29,277 bases of DNA from Profundicola sp051011115. GTDB lineage: Bacteria; Bacteroidota; Bacteroidia; Flavobacteriales; Weeksellaceae. The notes beneath the pieces are model-generated. The model made no database searches, had not been told where the DNA came from, and worked only from the letters and a program-made list of their open reading frames with translations. Where the stretch lies: contig JBPCUN010000018.1 of NCBI GenBank assembly GCA_051011115.1, positions 1-29,277 on the forward strand, given 5' to 3'. The position numbers were made by a program, and so were the translations under genes. Of the stretch, positions 1 to 7,279 are shown one piece after another (position 1 is the stretch's first letter; each line of letters opens with the position of its first letter).

Positions 1-1
1 T

Positions 2-916
2 CTAATAGCAGATGAACCAGAAAAATTTAAAGCATTGGTGCAAGAATCTTTGCGCCGTCAAGCCAGAGCCATCAATGCGCACGCCGACAAAGGGACTTAC
101 TTCTTTGATTATGGTAATGCTTTCTTACTAGAAGCCTCACGTGCAGGCGCCGACGTAAAAGGCGAAAATGGCAAAGAGTTTAAGTTTCCAAGCTATGTTC
201 AAGACATCTTAGGTCCTATGTGTTTTGATTATGGTTTCGGACCATTCCGTTGGGTTTGTACTTCTGGAGACCCAGAAGATTTAAAGAAAACCGACCAAAT
301 TGCACATGATGTCATGGCTGAAATTAAAGCCACAGCACCAGAGCAAATTCAGCAACAAATGGCCGATAACATGAAGTGGATTCAGGAGGCCTTAGAAAAC
401 AAATTGGTAGTAGGTTCACAAGCCAGAATATTATATGCAGATGCGGAAGGGCGTAGTAAAATTGCAGAAGCCTTCAACAATGCCATTAAATCCGGAGAAA
501 TCTCCGCTCCTGTTGTCCTTGGTCGTGACCATCATGATGTGAGTGGAACCGATTCACCTTATAGAGAAACCAGCAATATTTATGATGGTTCTCGCTTTAC
601 CGCAGACATGGCGATACAAAACGTGATTGGTGATAGTTTTCGTGGTGCTACTTGGGTGAGTATTCACAATGGTGGTGGTGTAGGTTGGGGCGAAGTAATT
701 AACGGAGGGTTTGGAATGCTCCTAGACGGAACCGAAGATGCCGACCGCCGATTGAAAGCCATGTTATTCTATGACGTAAACAACGGAATTGCTAGACGTG
801 CATGGGCTAGAAATGATGAGGCGTTATTTGCCATTAAACGAGAAATGGAGCGCTGTCCAGACCTTCAAATCACGGTACCTAATTTAGTAGATGACGATAT
901 TTTGGATAAACTTTAA
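2..916 (+). CDS. hutU: Urocanate hydratase (urocanase), C-terminal part, cut by window start
   Basis: Second step of histidine degradation: water is added to urocanate to give imidazolonepropionate, using tightly bound NAD+, in the cytoplasm. Only the last 304 residues are present; the frame is open from base 2, so the true start lies outside the window. Seen: DYGFGPFRWVCTSGDPEDL early on, GRDHHDVSGTDSPYRET in the middle, and IHNGGGVGWGEV towards the end, which match the conserved urocanase core and glycine-rich NAD-binding segment. The form with a Bacteroidetes-like tail differs from the classical Pseudomonas enzyme (SVASPNRET), so it belongs to the longer variant branch. A strong hairpin terminator follows 25 bases after the stop. 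No other hut gene is visible here. Confidence 0.93.
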   Translation, partial: LIADEPEKFKALVQESLRRQARAINAHADKGTYFFDYGNAFLLEASRAGADVKGENGKEFKFPSYVQDILGPMCFDYGFGPFRWVCTSGDPEDLKKTDQIAHDVMAEIKATAPEQIQQQMADNMKWIQEALENKLVVGSQARILYADAEGRSKIAEAFNNAIKSGEISAPVVLGRDHHDVSGTDSPYRETSNIYDGSRFTADMAIQNVIGDSFRGATWVSIHNGGGVGWGEVINGGFGMLLDGTEDADRRLKAMLFYDVNNGIARRAWARNDEALFAIKREMERCPDLQITVPNLVDDDILDKL

Positions 917-1297
917 AGTGTTTATTATAGATAAATTATATAATCCCAAGGCTCATGCTTTGGGATTTTTTATTAGGAGCTATTTCTGGCTTTCCTTTCC
1001 AATCTTTTATATCAATCCTTACAACCAATCTAGCCAAAGGAGCTTCCTCTGGTTGCTCTTTGTCGTCGCTGTTTGTAGGCAGATTCTTACAAAAGGATTT
1101 CCAATACAATCCAGGCTAGAAAAAAGATTTTTATAAAAAATCTCATAATTCTCTAACTTTTAATTTTAGAAACAATAAATTTATCTCTTATAAACACCTC
1201 CATAAGATTTGAATACAAAATTTAAAAAAATAGAACCAACTGGTAAAATAGCTATAACTATTATATATAAATCTTTAGATAAAAAACTAAAATCACA
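917..1297. other. Gene-free stretch of about 380 bases
   Basis: Apart from the hutU terminator I can support no gene here. Bases 939-1115 are richer in G and C than the flanks and are open in a minus-strand frame of 59 codons without a usable start codon, with a plus-strand frame also open; this may be a gene remnant or a dispersed repeat (see findings). Bases 1120-1297 are very AT-rich and presumably carry the promoter of the downstream repeat protein, but no clean TAnnTTTG box is visible. Confidence 0.5.
942..972 (+). terminator. Rho-independent terminator of hutU
   Basis: A 10-bp stem (942-951 with 958-967, one G-U pair) around a 6-base loop is followed by a run of T. It sits 25 bases after the hutU stop. 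Confidence 0.85.
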
Positions 1298-1906
1298 ATG
1301 AATCAAAGATTAACATTTACAGGACATTTCGCCGAATTTTTCTTAAAGTCAATCGGCTTATTTTTACTGAGCATCATTACATTAGGCCTTGCCGTTCCGT
1401 ATTGGTTGTACTGGTCTGTTAAATATTTTTTTGACAATCTAAATGCTGGTGGACAAAAAGTAAAATTCACAGGGAAGTTTGGTGAATATTTCTTAACCTC
1501 TTTGCTCCTTCTAATTTTATCTATCATTACACTTGGAATAGCCCTACCCTACTGGATATATTGGTCTTTCAAATACTTCTTCACACGATTAGAAATCAAT
1601 GGACAAAAAGTTACTTTCTTTGGTAGCTTCGGTGAATATTTCTTAATCTCTCTATTGTTATTTTTACTAAGTGTCATTACCCTTGGTTTAGCCTCACCTT
1701 ACTGGACTTATTGGTCTTTTAAATATTTCTTTTCTAGAATGAAAGTCGGTGAAAGACGCATTGCATTCACTGGTAATTTTATAGAATATTTTCTCATTTC
1801 AATATTACTAACCATTTTATCTGCAATTACCTTAGGTTTAGCATCTCCTTATTTAATCTACTGGTCTCTTAAATATTATTTCACCAAAATGGAGATAGAA
1901 AATTAA
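1298..1906 (+). CDS. Four-fold repeat membrane protein, each unit like the DUF898/YjgN N-terminus
   Basis: No established function. The 202-residue protein is five leader residues plus four tandem modules: residues 6-55, 56-105, 106-155 and 156-202. Each begins (T/K/A)F-x-G-x-F-x-E-(Y/F)F, continues with about 25 hydrophobic residues containing S-x-ITLG(L/I)A-x-PY, then a YWS-x-KY(F/Y)F segment, and most end near GQKV. This order (F-x-G, YFL, ITLGI, P, K-Y, NGQ) matches the start of DUF898 proteins such as E. coli YjgN from memory. The modules are strongly hydrophobic, so an inner-membrane location is likely. Unlike typical DUF898 proteins there is no other domain. The DUF2809 gene follows after 33 bases and may be co-transcribed. 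The ATG start is well placed because the first module begins at residue 6. Confidence 0.8.
   Translation: MNQRLTFTGHFAEFFLKSIGLFLLSIITLGLAVPYWLYWSVKYFFDNLNAGGQKVKFTGKFGEYFLTSLLLLILSIITLGIALPYWIYWSFKYFFTRLEINGQKVTFFGSFGEYFLISLLLFLLSVITLGLASPYWTYWSFKYFFSRMKVGERRIAFTGNFIEYFLISILLTILSAITLGLASPYLIYWSLKYYFTKMEIEN
1313..1903 (+). repeat. Four tandem 150-base coding repeats
   Basis: Units at 1313-1462, 1463-1612, 1613-1762 and 1763-1903 (last unit three codons short). They are clear at protein level and diverged at DNA level; an 11-base identity, GGACAAAAAGT, ends units 1 and 2. The exact 50-codon period with no gaps points to in-frame tandem duplication followed by divergence. Confidence 0.85.
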
Positions 1907-1939
1907 AACATAGCTTAAACTTTAATCAACACCTTCTCC

Positions 1940-2326
1940 ATGTTCAGATTTAATAGAGGCTATTTTGTCCTATCCATCGTTATATTCGTTATAGAAGTGA
2001 TCATTGCACTTTACATGAAAGATGATTTCATAAGACCTTATGTGGGGGATATTTTGGTGGTAATTTTAATTTATTCTTTTGTAAAAACATTCTTAAAAGC
2101 CCCTGTTTTAGCTGTGGCAAAAGGTGTTTTAATATTCTGTTTTATGGTGGAGTTTTTACAATTAATTAAACTTATAGACATATTAGGTTTGGGACATTTA
2201 AAATGGGCTAGAATTATCATTGGCACTTCATTCTCTTGGCGAGATTTCGTGTGTTATATCATAGGTTTTATCATTATTCTTCTGGGAGAGCAATATATCT
2301 TTAAGCATGATTTAAAAAAAATTTAA
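1940..2326 (+). CDS. DUF2809 family membrane protein
   Basis: A 128-residue protein with about four hydrophobic segments. The N-terminal pattern RGYFVLSIVIFVIEVIIAL, followed by DDFIRPYVGDILVVILIY, is characteristic of DUF2809, a VanZ-like small membrane family with no proven role. The near-invariant RPY-GD core is intact. It lies 33 bases after the repeat protein and is followed by a strong terminator, so the two may form a short operon. An inner-membrane location is inferred from hydrophobicity. Confidence 0.8.
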   Translation: MFRFNRGYFVLSIVIFVIEVIIALYMKDDFIRPYVGDILVVILIYSFVKTFLKAPVLAVAKGVLIFCFMVEFLQLIKLIDILGLGHLKWARIIIGTSFSWRDFVCYIIGFIIILLGEQYIFKHDLKKI

Positions 2327-2338
2327 ACAAAAAAAGAG

Positions 2339-2373
2339 AATTCCCAAAAGCGATCAACTTTTGGGAATTTTTA
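2339..2373. terminator. Bidirectional terminator between DUF2809 gene and symporter gene
   Basis: A perfect 12-bp stem (2339-2350 with 2358-2369) with a 7-base loop. T-run on the plus side and A-run upstream, so it can end both the plus-strand DUF2809 transcript and the convergent minus-strand symporter transcript. Confidence 0.9.
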
Positions 2374-2403
2374 TTTAATCAAGAAATCTTGAATATCTAA
2401 TTT

Positions 2404-4017
2404 TTAAGCATTTCTAGTTTTCTTCAAGTAATTACTTAATTCTTCTTTCACTTTCGGGAACAGGAAGAATAAACCAATTACATTGGGTACCACCATAGCA
2501 AAGATCATTGCATCAAAGAAATCTGTAACAGACCCCAAAGTAGAAACCGATCCTACGACCACAAATACACAGAATAAGATTTTATAAATATTCTTCACGG
2601 TTTTAGATCTTCCAAACAAGAAAACCCAACCCTGTAATCCGTAATAAGACCAAGAAAGTACCGTAGAAAATGCAAATAGCATCACTGCAACCGTTAATAC
2701 ATACGGAAACCATGGAAACACAGACGCAAATGCTTTTGAGGTTGCTAATACACCATCGGGAGATTGCATTCCATAAGTCATAATACCGCCATCACTGTTG
2801 GTGATAATGATAATCAGGGCAGTCATTGTACATACTACTACTGTATCTATAAAAGGTTCTAAAAGTGCTATTAATCCTTCTGATGCTGGATAATTCGTTT
2901 TCACTGCGGAATGTGCAATCGCAGAAGTACCAACAGCTGCCTCGTTAGAAAAAGCGGCTCTCTTAAACCCCTGAACTAAAACGCCAAAGAAACCTCCTGC
3001 AATCCCTTCTGGATTCATAGCTCCATTTAGAATTTGACCAAAGGCATCCCCTATTAAATGATAGTTCATGACCAAAATAGTCATTGCTGTAAATATGTAA
3101 ATCCCAACCATAATTGGAACCACTTTCTCTGTAATTTGACCAATACGTTTGATTCCACCCACAAGCACGATCCCTACAAGAATGGCTGTTACAATACCAT
3201 AATATAAATTCGCATTTCCACCTAGATTCAGAATATTGGTAAACTGTTGCGTAGATTGATTACTCTGGAACATATTATTACCAATAGATCCCCCAACAAT
3301 CATAATGGAATAAAATATGGCTAAAAATTTACCGAGTGAACCTTTACCGACATCGGCCAATCCTTTTTTAAGATAATACATTGGCCCGCCATAGATTTTA
3401 CCATTTTCACCAACATCCCGATACTTTACGGCCAACGTACATTCTACAAATTTTGAAGACATGCCAAGGAAACCAGCCACCATCATCCAAAAGGTAGCTC
3501 CTGGCCCTCCCAGGGATAAAGCAATCGCTACTCCAGCAATATTCCCAAGCCCTACCGTACCAGATAGTGCCGTTGTTAATGCTTGAAAGTGAGAAACTTC
3601 CCCCTCTTTTTTCTTTTTCTTTCTAAATGATTTTTGGACTCTCCTCTTTTGAATAATTTCATCTTTGTCACTATCTACTTGGTCAATCTCTATCTCCTCT
3701 AGTCTTTCTGTACTATCAATAGATTCTAGTTTATCATACTTTCCACGTAGAATATTGATAGAAGTTGGTAATAACGTAATGTTAGGAAATTTAAACAAAA
3801 GCGTGAAAATAAATGCCGTCATCACCAAAATAATAACCACCACTGGTACTTCTACTTTACCAAAAGTAAGTGGATAGAATACAAAACTACTCCAAGCGTC
3901 CGCTATTGTTTCAAAACCACTGCTAATTCTATCTGCGATCCCTTGATTATTGGTTTGTTGAGCATTCGCGTTTAATATATTCAAAAAGTATAAAAATGTA
4001 AATATCTTAACTTTCAT
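2404..4017 (-). CDS. Sodium:alanine/amino acid symporter, AgcS family
   Basis: Predicted inner-membrane importer of alanine or glycine driven by sodium. The start at 4017 is chosen over an upstream ATG at 4083 because it begins a signal-like segment MKVKIFTFLYFLN ending near NANAQ; this gives 537 residues. Seen: FQALTTALSGTVGLGNIAGV at about residues 144-163 and GGPGATFWMMVAGFLGMSSK just after, the hallmark AgcS motifs, then about ten further hydrophobic segments. Residues 91-140 are a highly charged insert ending in a run of five lysines, between the first membrane span and the conserved FQAL segment. A 14-bp GC-rich palindrome lies 78 bases upstream. The gene stands alone and shares a terminator with DUF2809. 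Confidence 0.92.
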   Translation of the reverse strand: MKVKIFTFLYFLNILNANAQQTNNQGIADRISSGFETIADAWSSFVFYPLTFGKVEVPVVVIILVMTAFIFTLLFKFPNITLLPTSINILRGKYDKLESIDSTERLEEIEIDQVDSDKDEIIQKRRVQKSFRKKKKKEGEVSHFQALTTALSGTVGLGNIAGVAIALSLGGPGATFWMMVAGFLGMSSKFVECTLAVKYRDVGENGKIYGGPMYYLKKGLADVGKGSLGKFLAIFYSIMIVGGSIGNNMFQSNQSTQQFTNILNLGGNANLYYGIVTAILVGIVLVGGIKRIGQITEKVVPIMVGIYIFTAMTILVMNYHLIGDAFGQILNGAMNPEGIAGGFFGVLVQGFKRAAFSNEAAVGTSAIAHSAVKTNYPASEGLIALLEPFIDTVVVCTMTALIIIITNSDGGIMTYGMQSPDGVLATSKAFASVFPWFPYVLTVAVMLFAFSTVLSWSYYGLQGWVFLFGRSKTVKNIYKILFCVFVVVGSVSTLGSVTDFFDAMIFAMVVPNVIGLFFLFPKVKEELSNYLKKTRNA

Positions 4018-4095
4018 AAAGTGTGTTCTAGAATTTAAGCATCTATTAACATAAGAAATTTGAAAAGCTAAAAAAAACATCATGGTTGAAATATA

Positions 4096-4109
4096 TTATG
4101 CGCGCATAA
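4096..4109. promoter_or_regulatory. Perfect 14-bp palindrome upstream of the symporter gene, possible operator
   Basis: TTATGCGCGCATAA reads the same on both strands and lies 78 bases before the symporter start at 4017. A GCGCGC core is conspicuous in such AT-rich DNA. That it binds a regulator is inference. Confidence 0.4.
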
Positions 4110-4223
4110 GATATGTTTATAACATTCAAATTATATTTTTTAATCCTATATGTATGTGATGACTCAAAGCAGAATCCAAAAGGACATTCTATACAGATAC
4201 AAGATAACTTGGAACTATTTTTG

Positions 4224-4231
4224 TACCTTTG
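4224..4231 (+). promoter_or_regulatory. Bacteroidetes -7 box for the small membrane protein/sigma factor unit
   Basis: TACCTTTG matches the TAnnTTTG consensus. It would start transcription near 4236, about 32 bases before the ATG at 4269. No good -33 TTG is visible at the usual spacing. Confidence 0.6.
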
Positions 4232-4268
4232 TATTTATAATTTTTTTTAAATAATAAGACGAATTTAC

Positions 4269-4475
4269 ATGGAACTTATATTAATCACCATAGGTCTGTT
4301 ACTATTAGCCTTTGCTGGAATTGCTATTAAAATTTGGGCAAAAAAAGATGGAAAGTTCGCAGGAACTTGTGCTAGTCAAAGTCCATTTTTGAATAAGTCT
4401 GGAGAGGCTTGTGGATACTGTGGTAAATTGCCAGAAAATTGCGAAAACAAGGATAAAGTTCTTGAAAACGCATAA
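4269..4475 (+). CDS. Small membrane protein with C-terminal cysteines
   Basis: A 68-residue protein: one N-terminal membrane span (residues 3-24), a short basic stretch AKKDGKF, then a cytoplasmic or periplasmic tail with four cysteines (CASQSPF, CGYCG and a last C). Proteins of this form occur upstream of a sigma-like factor and lipA in flavobacteria, to my recollection; no function is established. The CxxC pair suggests metal or redox chemistry, which is inference. Its 3' end overlaps the next gene by 14 bases if that gene starts at the TTG at 4462, so translational coupling is likely. Confidence 0.75.
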   Translation: MELILITIGLLLLAFAGIAIKIWAKKDGKFAGTCASQSPFLNKSGEACGYCGKLPENCENKDKVLENA

Positions 4476-5010
4476 CATACAACAAATTATTGCAGAGGCT
4501 AAAAAGGGAAAACAGGCCGCTCAAACTACCTTAATGAACCTCTATTGGGATCAGGTTTATTATTTTATTTTAAGTAAAATTAAACACAAGGCTGATACAG
4601 AAGATATTGCCATAAGCACCTTCACCAAGGTTTTTTCTAAATTAAAACTTTATAATTCTGATTTTGAATTTGGTACGTGGATTAAAGCCATTGCTTATAA
4701 TACCATGATAGATCATATCAGAAAAAAGCCAGAGCTTAAGATTTCACTTGATGATGACTTTGGGACTTTAGATTTAGAGGCTGCGACACCTACGCCAGAA
4801 CAACATTTCATCATACAGCAAAACAATAAGAAATTGATGAATGCTATTCAAAACTTACCAGAGATTTATCAAAAAGTAATTGAGTTGCGCTACTTAGAAG
4901 AAAAAACTTATAAAGACATTGCTACACATTTAGGCCTCACTATGTCTAATGTAAAAGTACGCCTATTGCGTGCAAAAAAACTTTTAGAAGAGGAATACAA
5001 TCAAGATTAA
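4462..5010 (+). CDS. RNA polymerase sigma factor, sigma-70/ECF type
   Basis: Directs RNA polymerase to alternative promoters. Seen: a region 2 with YYFILSKIKHKADTEDIAIS and FGTWIKAIAYNTMIDHIRKK, and a region 4 with LPEIYQKVIELRYLEEKTYK followed by a helix-turn-helix ending VRLLRAKKLLEEE. The acidic linker between them is typical of ECF factors. No ATG is available at the 5' end; GTG at 4411 or TTG at 4462 are possible. I prefer TTG 4462 (182 residues) because AAGGA lies 8 bases upstream and the longer form only extends the overlap with the previous gene. No anti-sigma factor gene is adjacent; the small membrane protein upstream is the only candidate partner. Confidence 0.85.
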   Translation: MKTHNIQQIIAEAKKGKQAAQTTLMNLYWDQVYYFILSKIKHKADTEDIAISTFTKVFSKLKLYNSDFEFGTWIKAIAYNTMIDHIRKKPELKISLDDDFGTLDLEAATPTPEQHFIIQQNNKKLMNAIQNLPEIYQKVIELRYLEEKTYKDIATHLGLTMSNVKVRLLRAKKLLEEEYNQD

Positions 5011-5081
5011 TATATAATCCCCCAAAAACCCTTAGGTTACAAAAAGGAAAACTTTACTGATTTCATTAAATTTAATATTCC

Positions 5082-5089
5082 TAACTTTG
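5082..5089 (+). promoter_or_regulatory. -7 box immediately upstream of lipA
   Basis: TAACTTTG matches TAnnTTTG and ends only four bases before the lipA ATG at 5094, so transcription would begin at or next to the start codon (leaderless mRNA). Confidence 0.6.
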
Positions 5090-5093
5090 TATC

Positions 5094-5972
5094 ATGTCTG
5101 GAACAACAATAGAAAAAAATACACCCAAAGCAGAACCAAAACCTAAATGGTTGCGCGTAAAATTACCTACTGGTAAGAAGTTTAAGGAATTACGTGGTGT
5201 GGTGGATAAGTATCAACTGAATACAATTTGCCAAAGTGGATCTTGTCCTAACATGGGATAATGTTGGGGGGAAGGAACTGCCACTTTTATGATTTTGGGA
5301 AACATCTGTACACGATCATGTGGATTTTGTGGTGTAAAAACAGGACGACCCAATGCTGTTGATTGGGCAGAACCAGAAAAGGTAGCGAATTCGATAAAAT
5401 TAATGCAGATCAAACATGCAGTGATAACTTCTGTAGATAGAGATGATATTAAGGATATGGGATCCATCATTTGGGCAGAGACAGTGAAAGCTGTGCGCAG
5501 AATTAGCCCAGGAACCACTATGGAAACCTTGATTCCAGATTTCCAAGGTATCTATCAACATGTGGATAGAATTTTAGAAGTTAAGCCAGAAGTGATATCC
5601 CATAATATGGAAACTGTCAAAAGGTTAACAAGAGAAGTTCGGATTCAGGCGAAGTATGAGCGTAGTCTTGATGTATTAAAGTACATGAAAGATCAAGGAC
5701 AACGACGTACCAAAACTGGTATTATGCTAGGCCTAGGAGAAGAAATAGATGAAGTGTATCAAACAATAGAGGATATAGCGGGCGCTGGAGTAGACATTAT
5801 TACAATTGGCCAATATTTGCAGCCAAGTAAAAAGCATTTACCTGTAAAGCGTTTTATTACCCCAGAGGAATTTAAAGATTTTGAAGATTTCGCTAGAAAA
5901 TTAGGGTTCCGACATGTGGAAAGTAGTCCACTTGTGAGGTCTAGTTATCATGCAGAAAAACATATACATTAA
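5094..5972 (+). pseudogene. lipA: Lipoyl synthase with an in-frame TAA at codon 56
   Basis: LipA is a radical SAM enzyme that inserts two sulfurs into octanoyl groups on lipoate-dependent enzymes. The 292-codon frame aligns end to end with flavobacterial LipA, but bases 5259-5261 are TAA where the family has a glutamate codon (C-P-N-M-G-E-C-W). The stop falls just before Cys57, third ligand of the auxiliary cluster (C46, C51, C57; CX4CX5C). After the stop the frame continues intact: radical SAM cysteines C72, C76, C79 in NICTRSCGFCGVK, and a C-terminal RSSYHAEKH with the serine ligand. GAA to TAA is one substitution; nothing else looks decayed. A restart at ATG 5289 would lack the auxiliary cluster and should be inactive. 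A recent mutation or a sequence error are both possible. Confidence 0.85.
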
Positions 5973-5990
5973 TTTTTTATTAAAATCACT

Positions 5991-6020
5991 GAGCTGCTAT
6001 TCATTTGGCAGCTTTTTTTT
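5991..6020 (+). terminator. Terminator of lipA
   Basis: AGCTGC (5992-5997) pairs with GCAGCT (6008-6013), extended by G-U pairs, followed by eight T residues. It ends 8 bases before the cinA start. Confidence 0.8.
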
Positions 6021-6028
6021 ATTGAAAT

Positions 6029-7279
6029 ATGGCTTCCACAACCGCGCATATTATTGTAATTGGAGATGAAATACTCTACGGGCAAACATTAGATACTAAC
6101 TCTAATTTTATAGCAAAACAATTAGCTTCATACCACATCAATCTAATTTCAGTTTCTGTAATTCCTGATATAGAGGATATAATTTCAAGTACAATTCAAA
6201 ACTCAACAGCAGAGATCATCATCACCACAGGTGGTTTGGGACCTACAAAAGATGATAAGACTAAAGGTGTTATTGCTGAACTGACAGGAAACAAACTTGT
6301 TTATTTTGATGAAGCCCTTGTATGGGTAGAAACTTATTATAAGAGAGTCGTTGGACGTCCAATGAATTTTCTTAATAAAGATCAGGCACTGGCTCCTGAA
6401 GGCTCTATTTTATTACAAAATAAAACGGGTACAGCGCCTGGTATATGGACGGAATGGAAAGATAAAATTATCATTAATCTTCCAGGGGTCCCATATGAAA
6501 TGAAATATCTATTGACGCATGAGGTTTTGCCTAAATTAAAAGAAAAAATTAATTTAGATTATATTTTACATCATTTTATTCGCGTTTATAATTTACCCGA
6601 AAGTGAATTGTCTTTATGTTTAACTTCTTTAGAAGAGCAGTTACCACCTCACGTGAAACTAGCTTACCTGCCTACCGCTCGAATGGTGAAGCTTCGATTA
6701 ACTGTTGCTGGTGCAGATAAAGAAAAGTTAAAAAATGATTTACAATATTGGAAAAATCAAGTAGTTAAATTATTGCCAGTAAATACGATAATTAATGAAG
6801 ATTTAGATACTCATTTAGCCATTGCCAAATTATTGCATGAAAAAAATCTAATGCTAGCTACAGCAGAAAGCTTTACTAGCGGTAAAATCGCATCTAGTAT
6901 AACTGCCATACCTGGGAGTTCTACGTACTTTCAAGGAGGTATTGTTGCATACGCTCCAAAGTTAAAGCATAGTTTACTCGGAGTATCAAATGATTTAATA
7001 CATAGTAAGGGTGTTGTAAATGCAGAAGTCGCTAAACAAATGGCTCAAGGTGCATTAAAAACAACCAATGCTACTATTGCCATAAGCTCTACAGGGGTTG
7101 CAGGTCCTAACCCAGATGAATTTGGTGTAAAGCCTGGTACTGCTTTCATAGGAATAGCTACTCAAAATATATCAGAAGTCTGGAAGTTTACATATGAAAA
7201 TCTAGAAAGAGAAGATTTCACAGAAAAACTAACTCAAATTGCGATTCAGCAATTATTTAGTTTTTTAAATAAATTATGA
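6029..7279 (+). CDS. cinA: CinA family protein, nicotinamide-nucleotide amidohydrolase
   Basis: Full-length 416-residue CinA. The N-terminal half (about 1-170) is the MoCF-like domain: HIIVIGDEILYGQTLDTNS and ITTGGLGPTKDD are visible; it is linked to ADP-ribose pyrophosphatase activity in some homologues. The C-terminal domain (about 255-413) is PncC-like nicotinamide mononucleotide deamidase, with TAESFTSGKIASSITAIPGS and YFQGGIVAYAPKLKHSLLGV and a late STGVAGPN motif. The usual AESxTGG reads AESFTSG here. The deamidase recycles NMN made by bacterial DNA ligase. It begins just after the lipA terminator and its stop overlaps the convergent rimM stop by six bases. Confidence 0.95.
   Translation: MASTTAHIIVIGDEILYGQTLDTNSNFIAKQLASYHINLISVSVIPDIEDIISSTIQNSTAEIIITTGGLGPTKDDKTKGVIAELTGNKLVYFDEALVWVETYYKRVVGRPMNFLNKDQALAPEGSILLQNKTGTAPGIWTEWKDKIIINLPGVPYEMKYLLTHEVLPKLKEKINLDYILHHFIRVYNLPESELSLCLTSLEEQLPPHVKLAYLPTARMVKLRLTVAGADKEKLKNDLQYWKNQVVKLLPVNTIINEDLDTHLAIAKLLHEKNLMLATAESFTSGKIASSITAIPGSSTYFQGGIVAYAPKLKHSLLGVSNDLIHSKGVVNAEVAKQMAQGALKTTNATIAISSTGVAGPNPDEFGVKPGTAFIGIATQNISEVWKFTYENLEREDFTEKLTQIAIQQLFSFLNKL

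Noticed and set aside
891..1136. Plus-strand 81-codon open frame after hutU
   Set aside because: It overlaps the hutU end and runs straight through its terminator; composition is not gene-like and no start signal is seen.
1313..1903. CRISPR-like array
   Set aside because: The repeats are coding, 150 bases each, with no spacers and with protein-level conservation.
5259..5261. Genetic-code reassignment of TAA or programmed recoding
   Set aside because: TAA ends many intact genes in the window (for example rimM, rpsP, hemD), so reassignment is excluded; no recoding structure is evident. Readthrough remains only a faint possibility.
5094..5290. Frameshift in lipA
   Set aside because: The frame before and after the TAA is the same; it is a substitution, not an indel.
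5213..5518. Minus-strand open frame of 101 codons inside lipA
   Set aside because: Shadow of the lipA frame with no family features.
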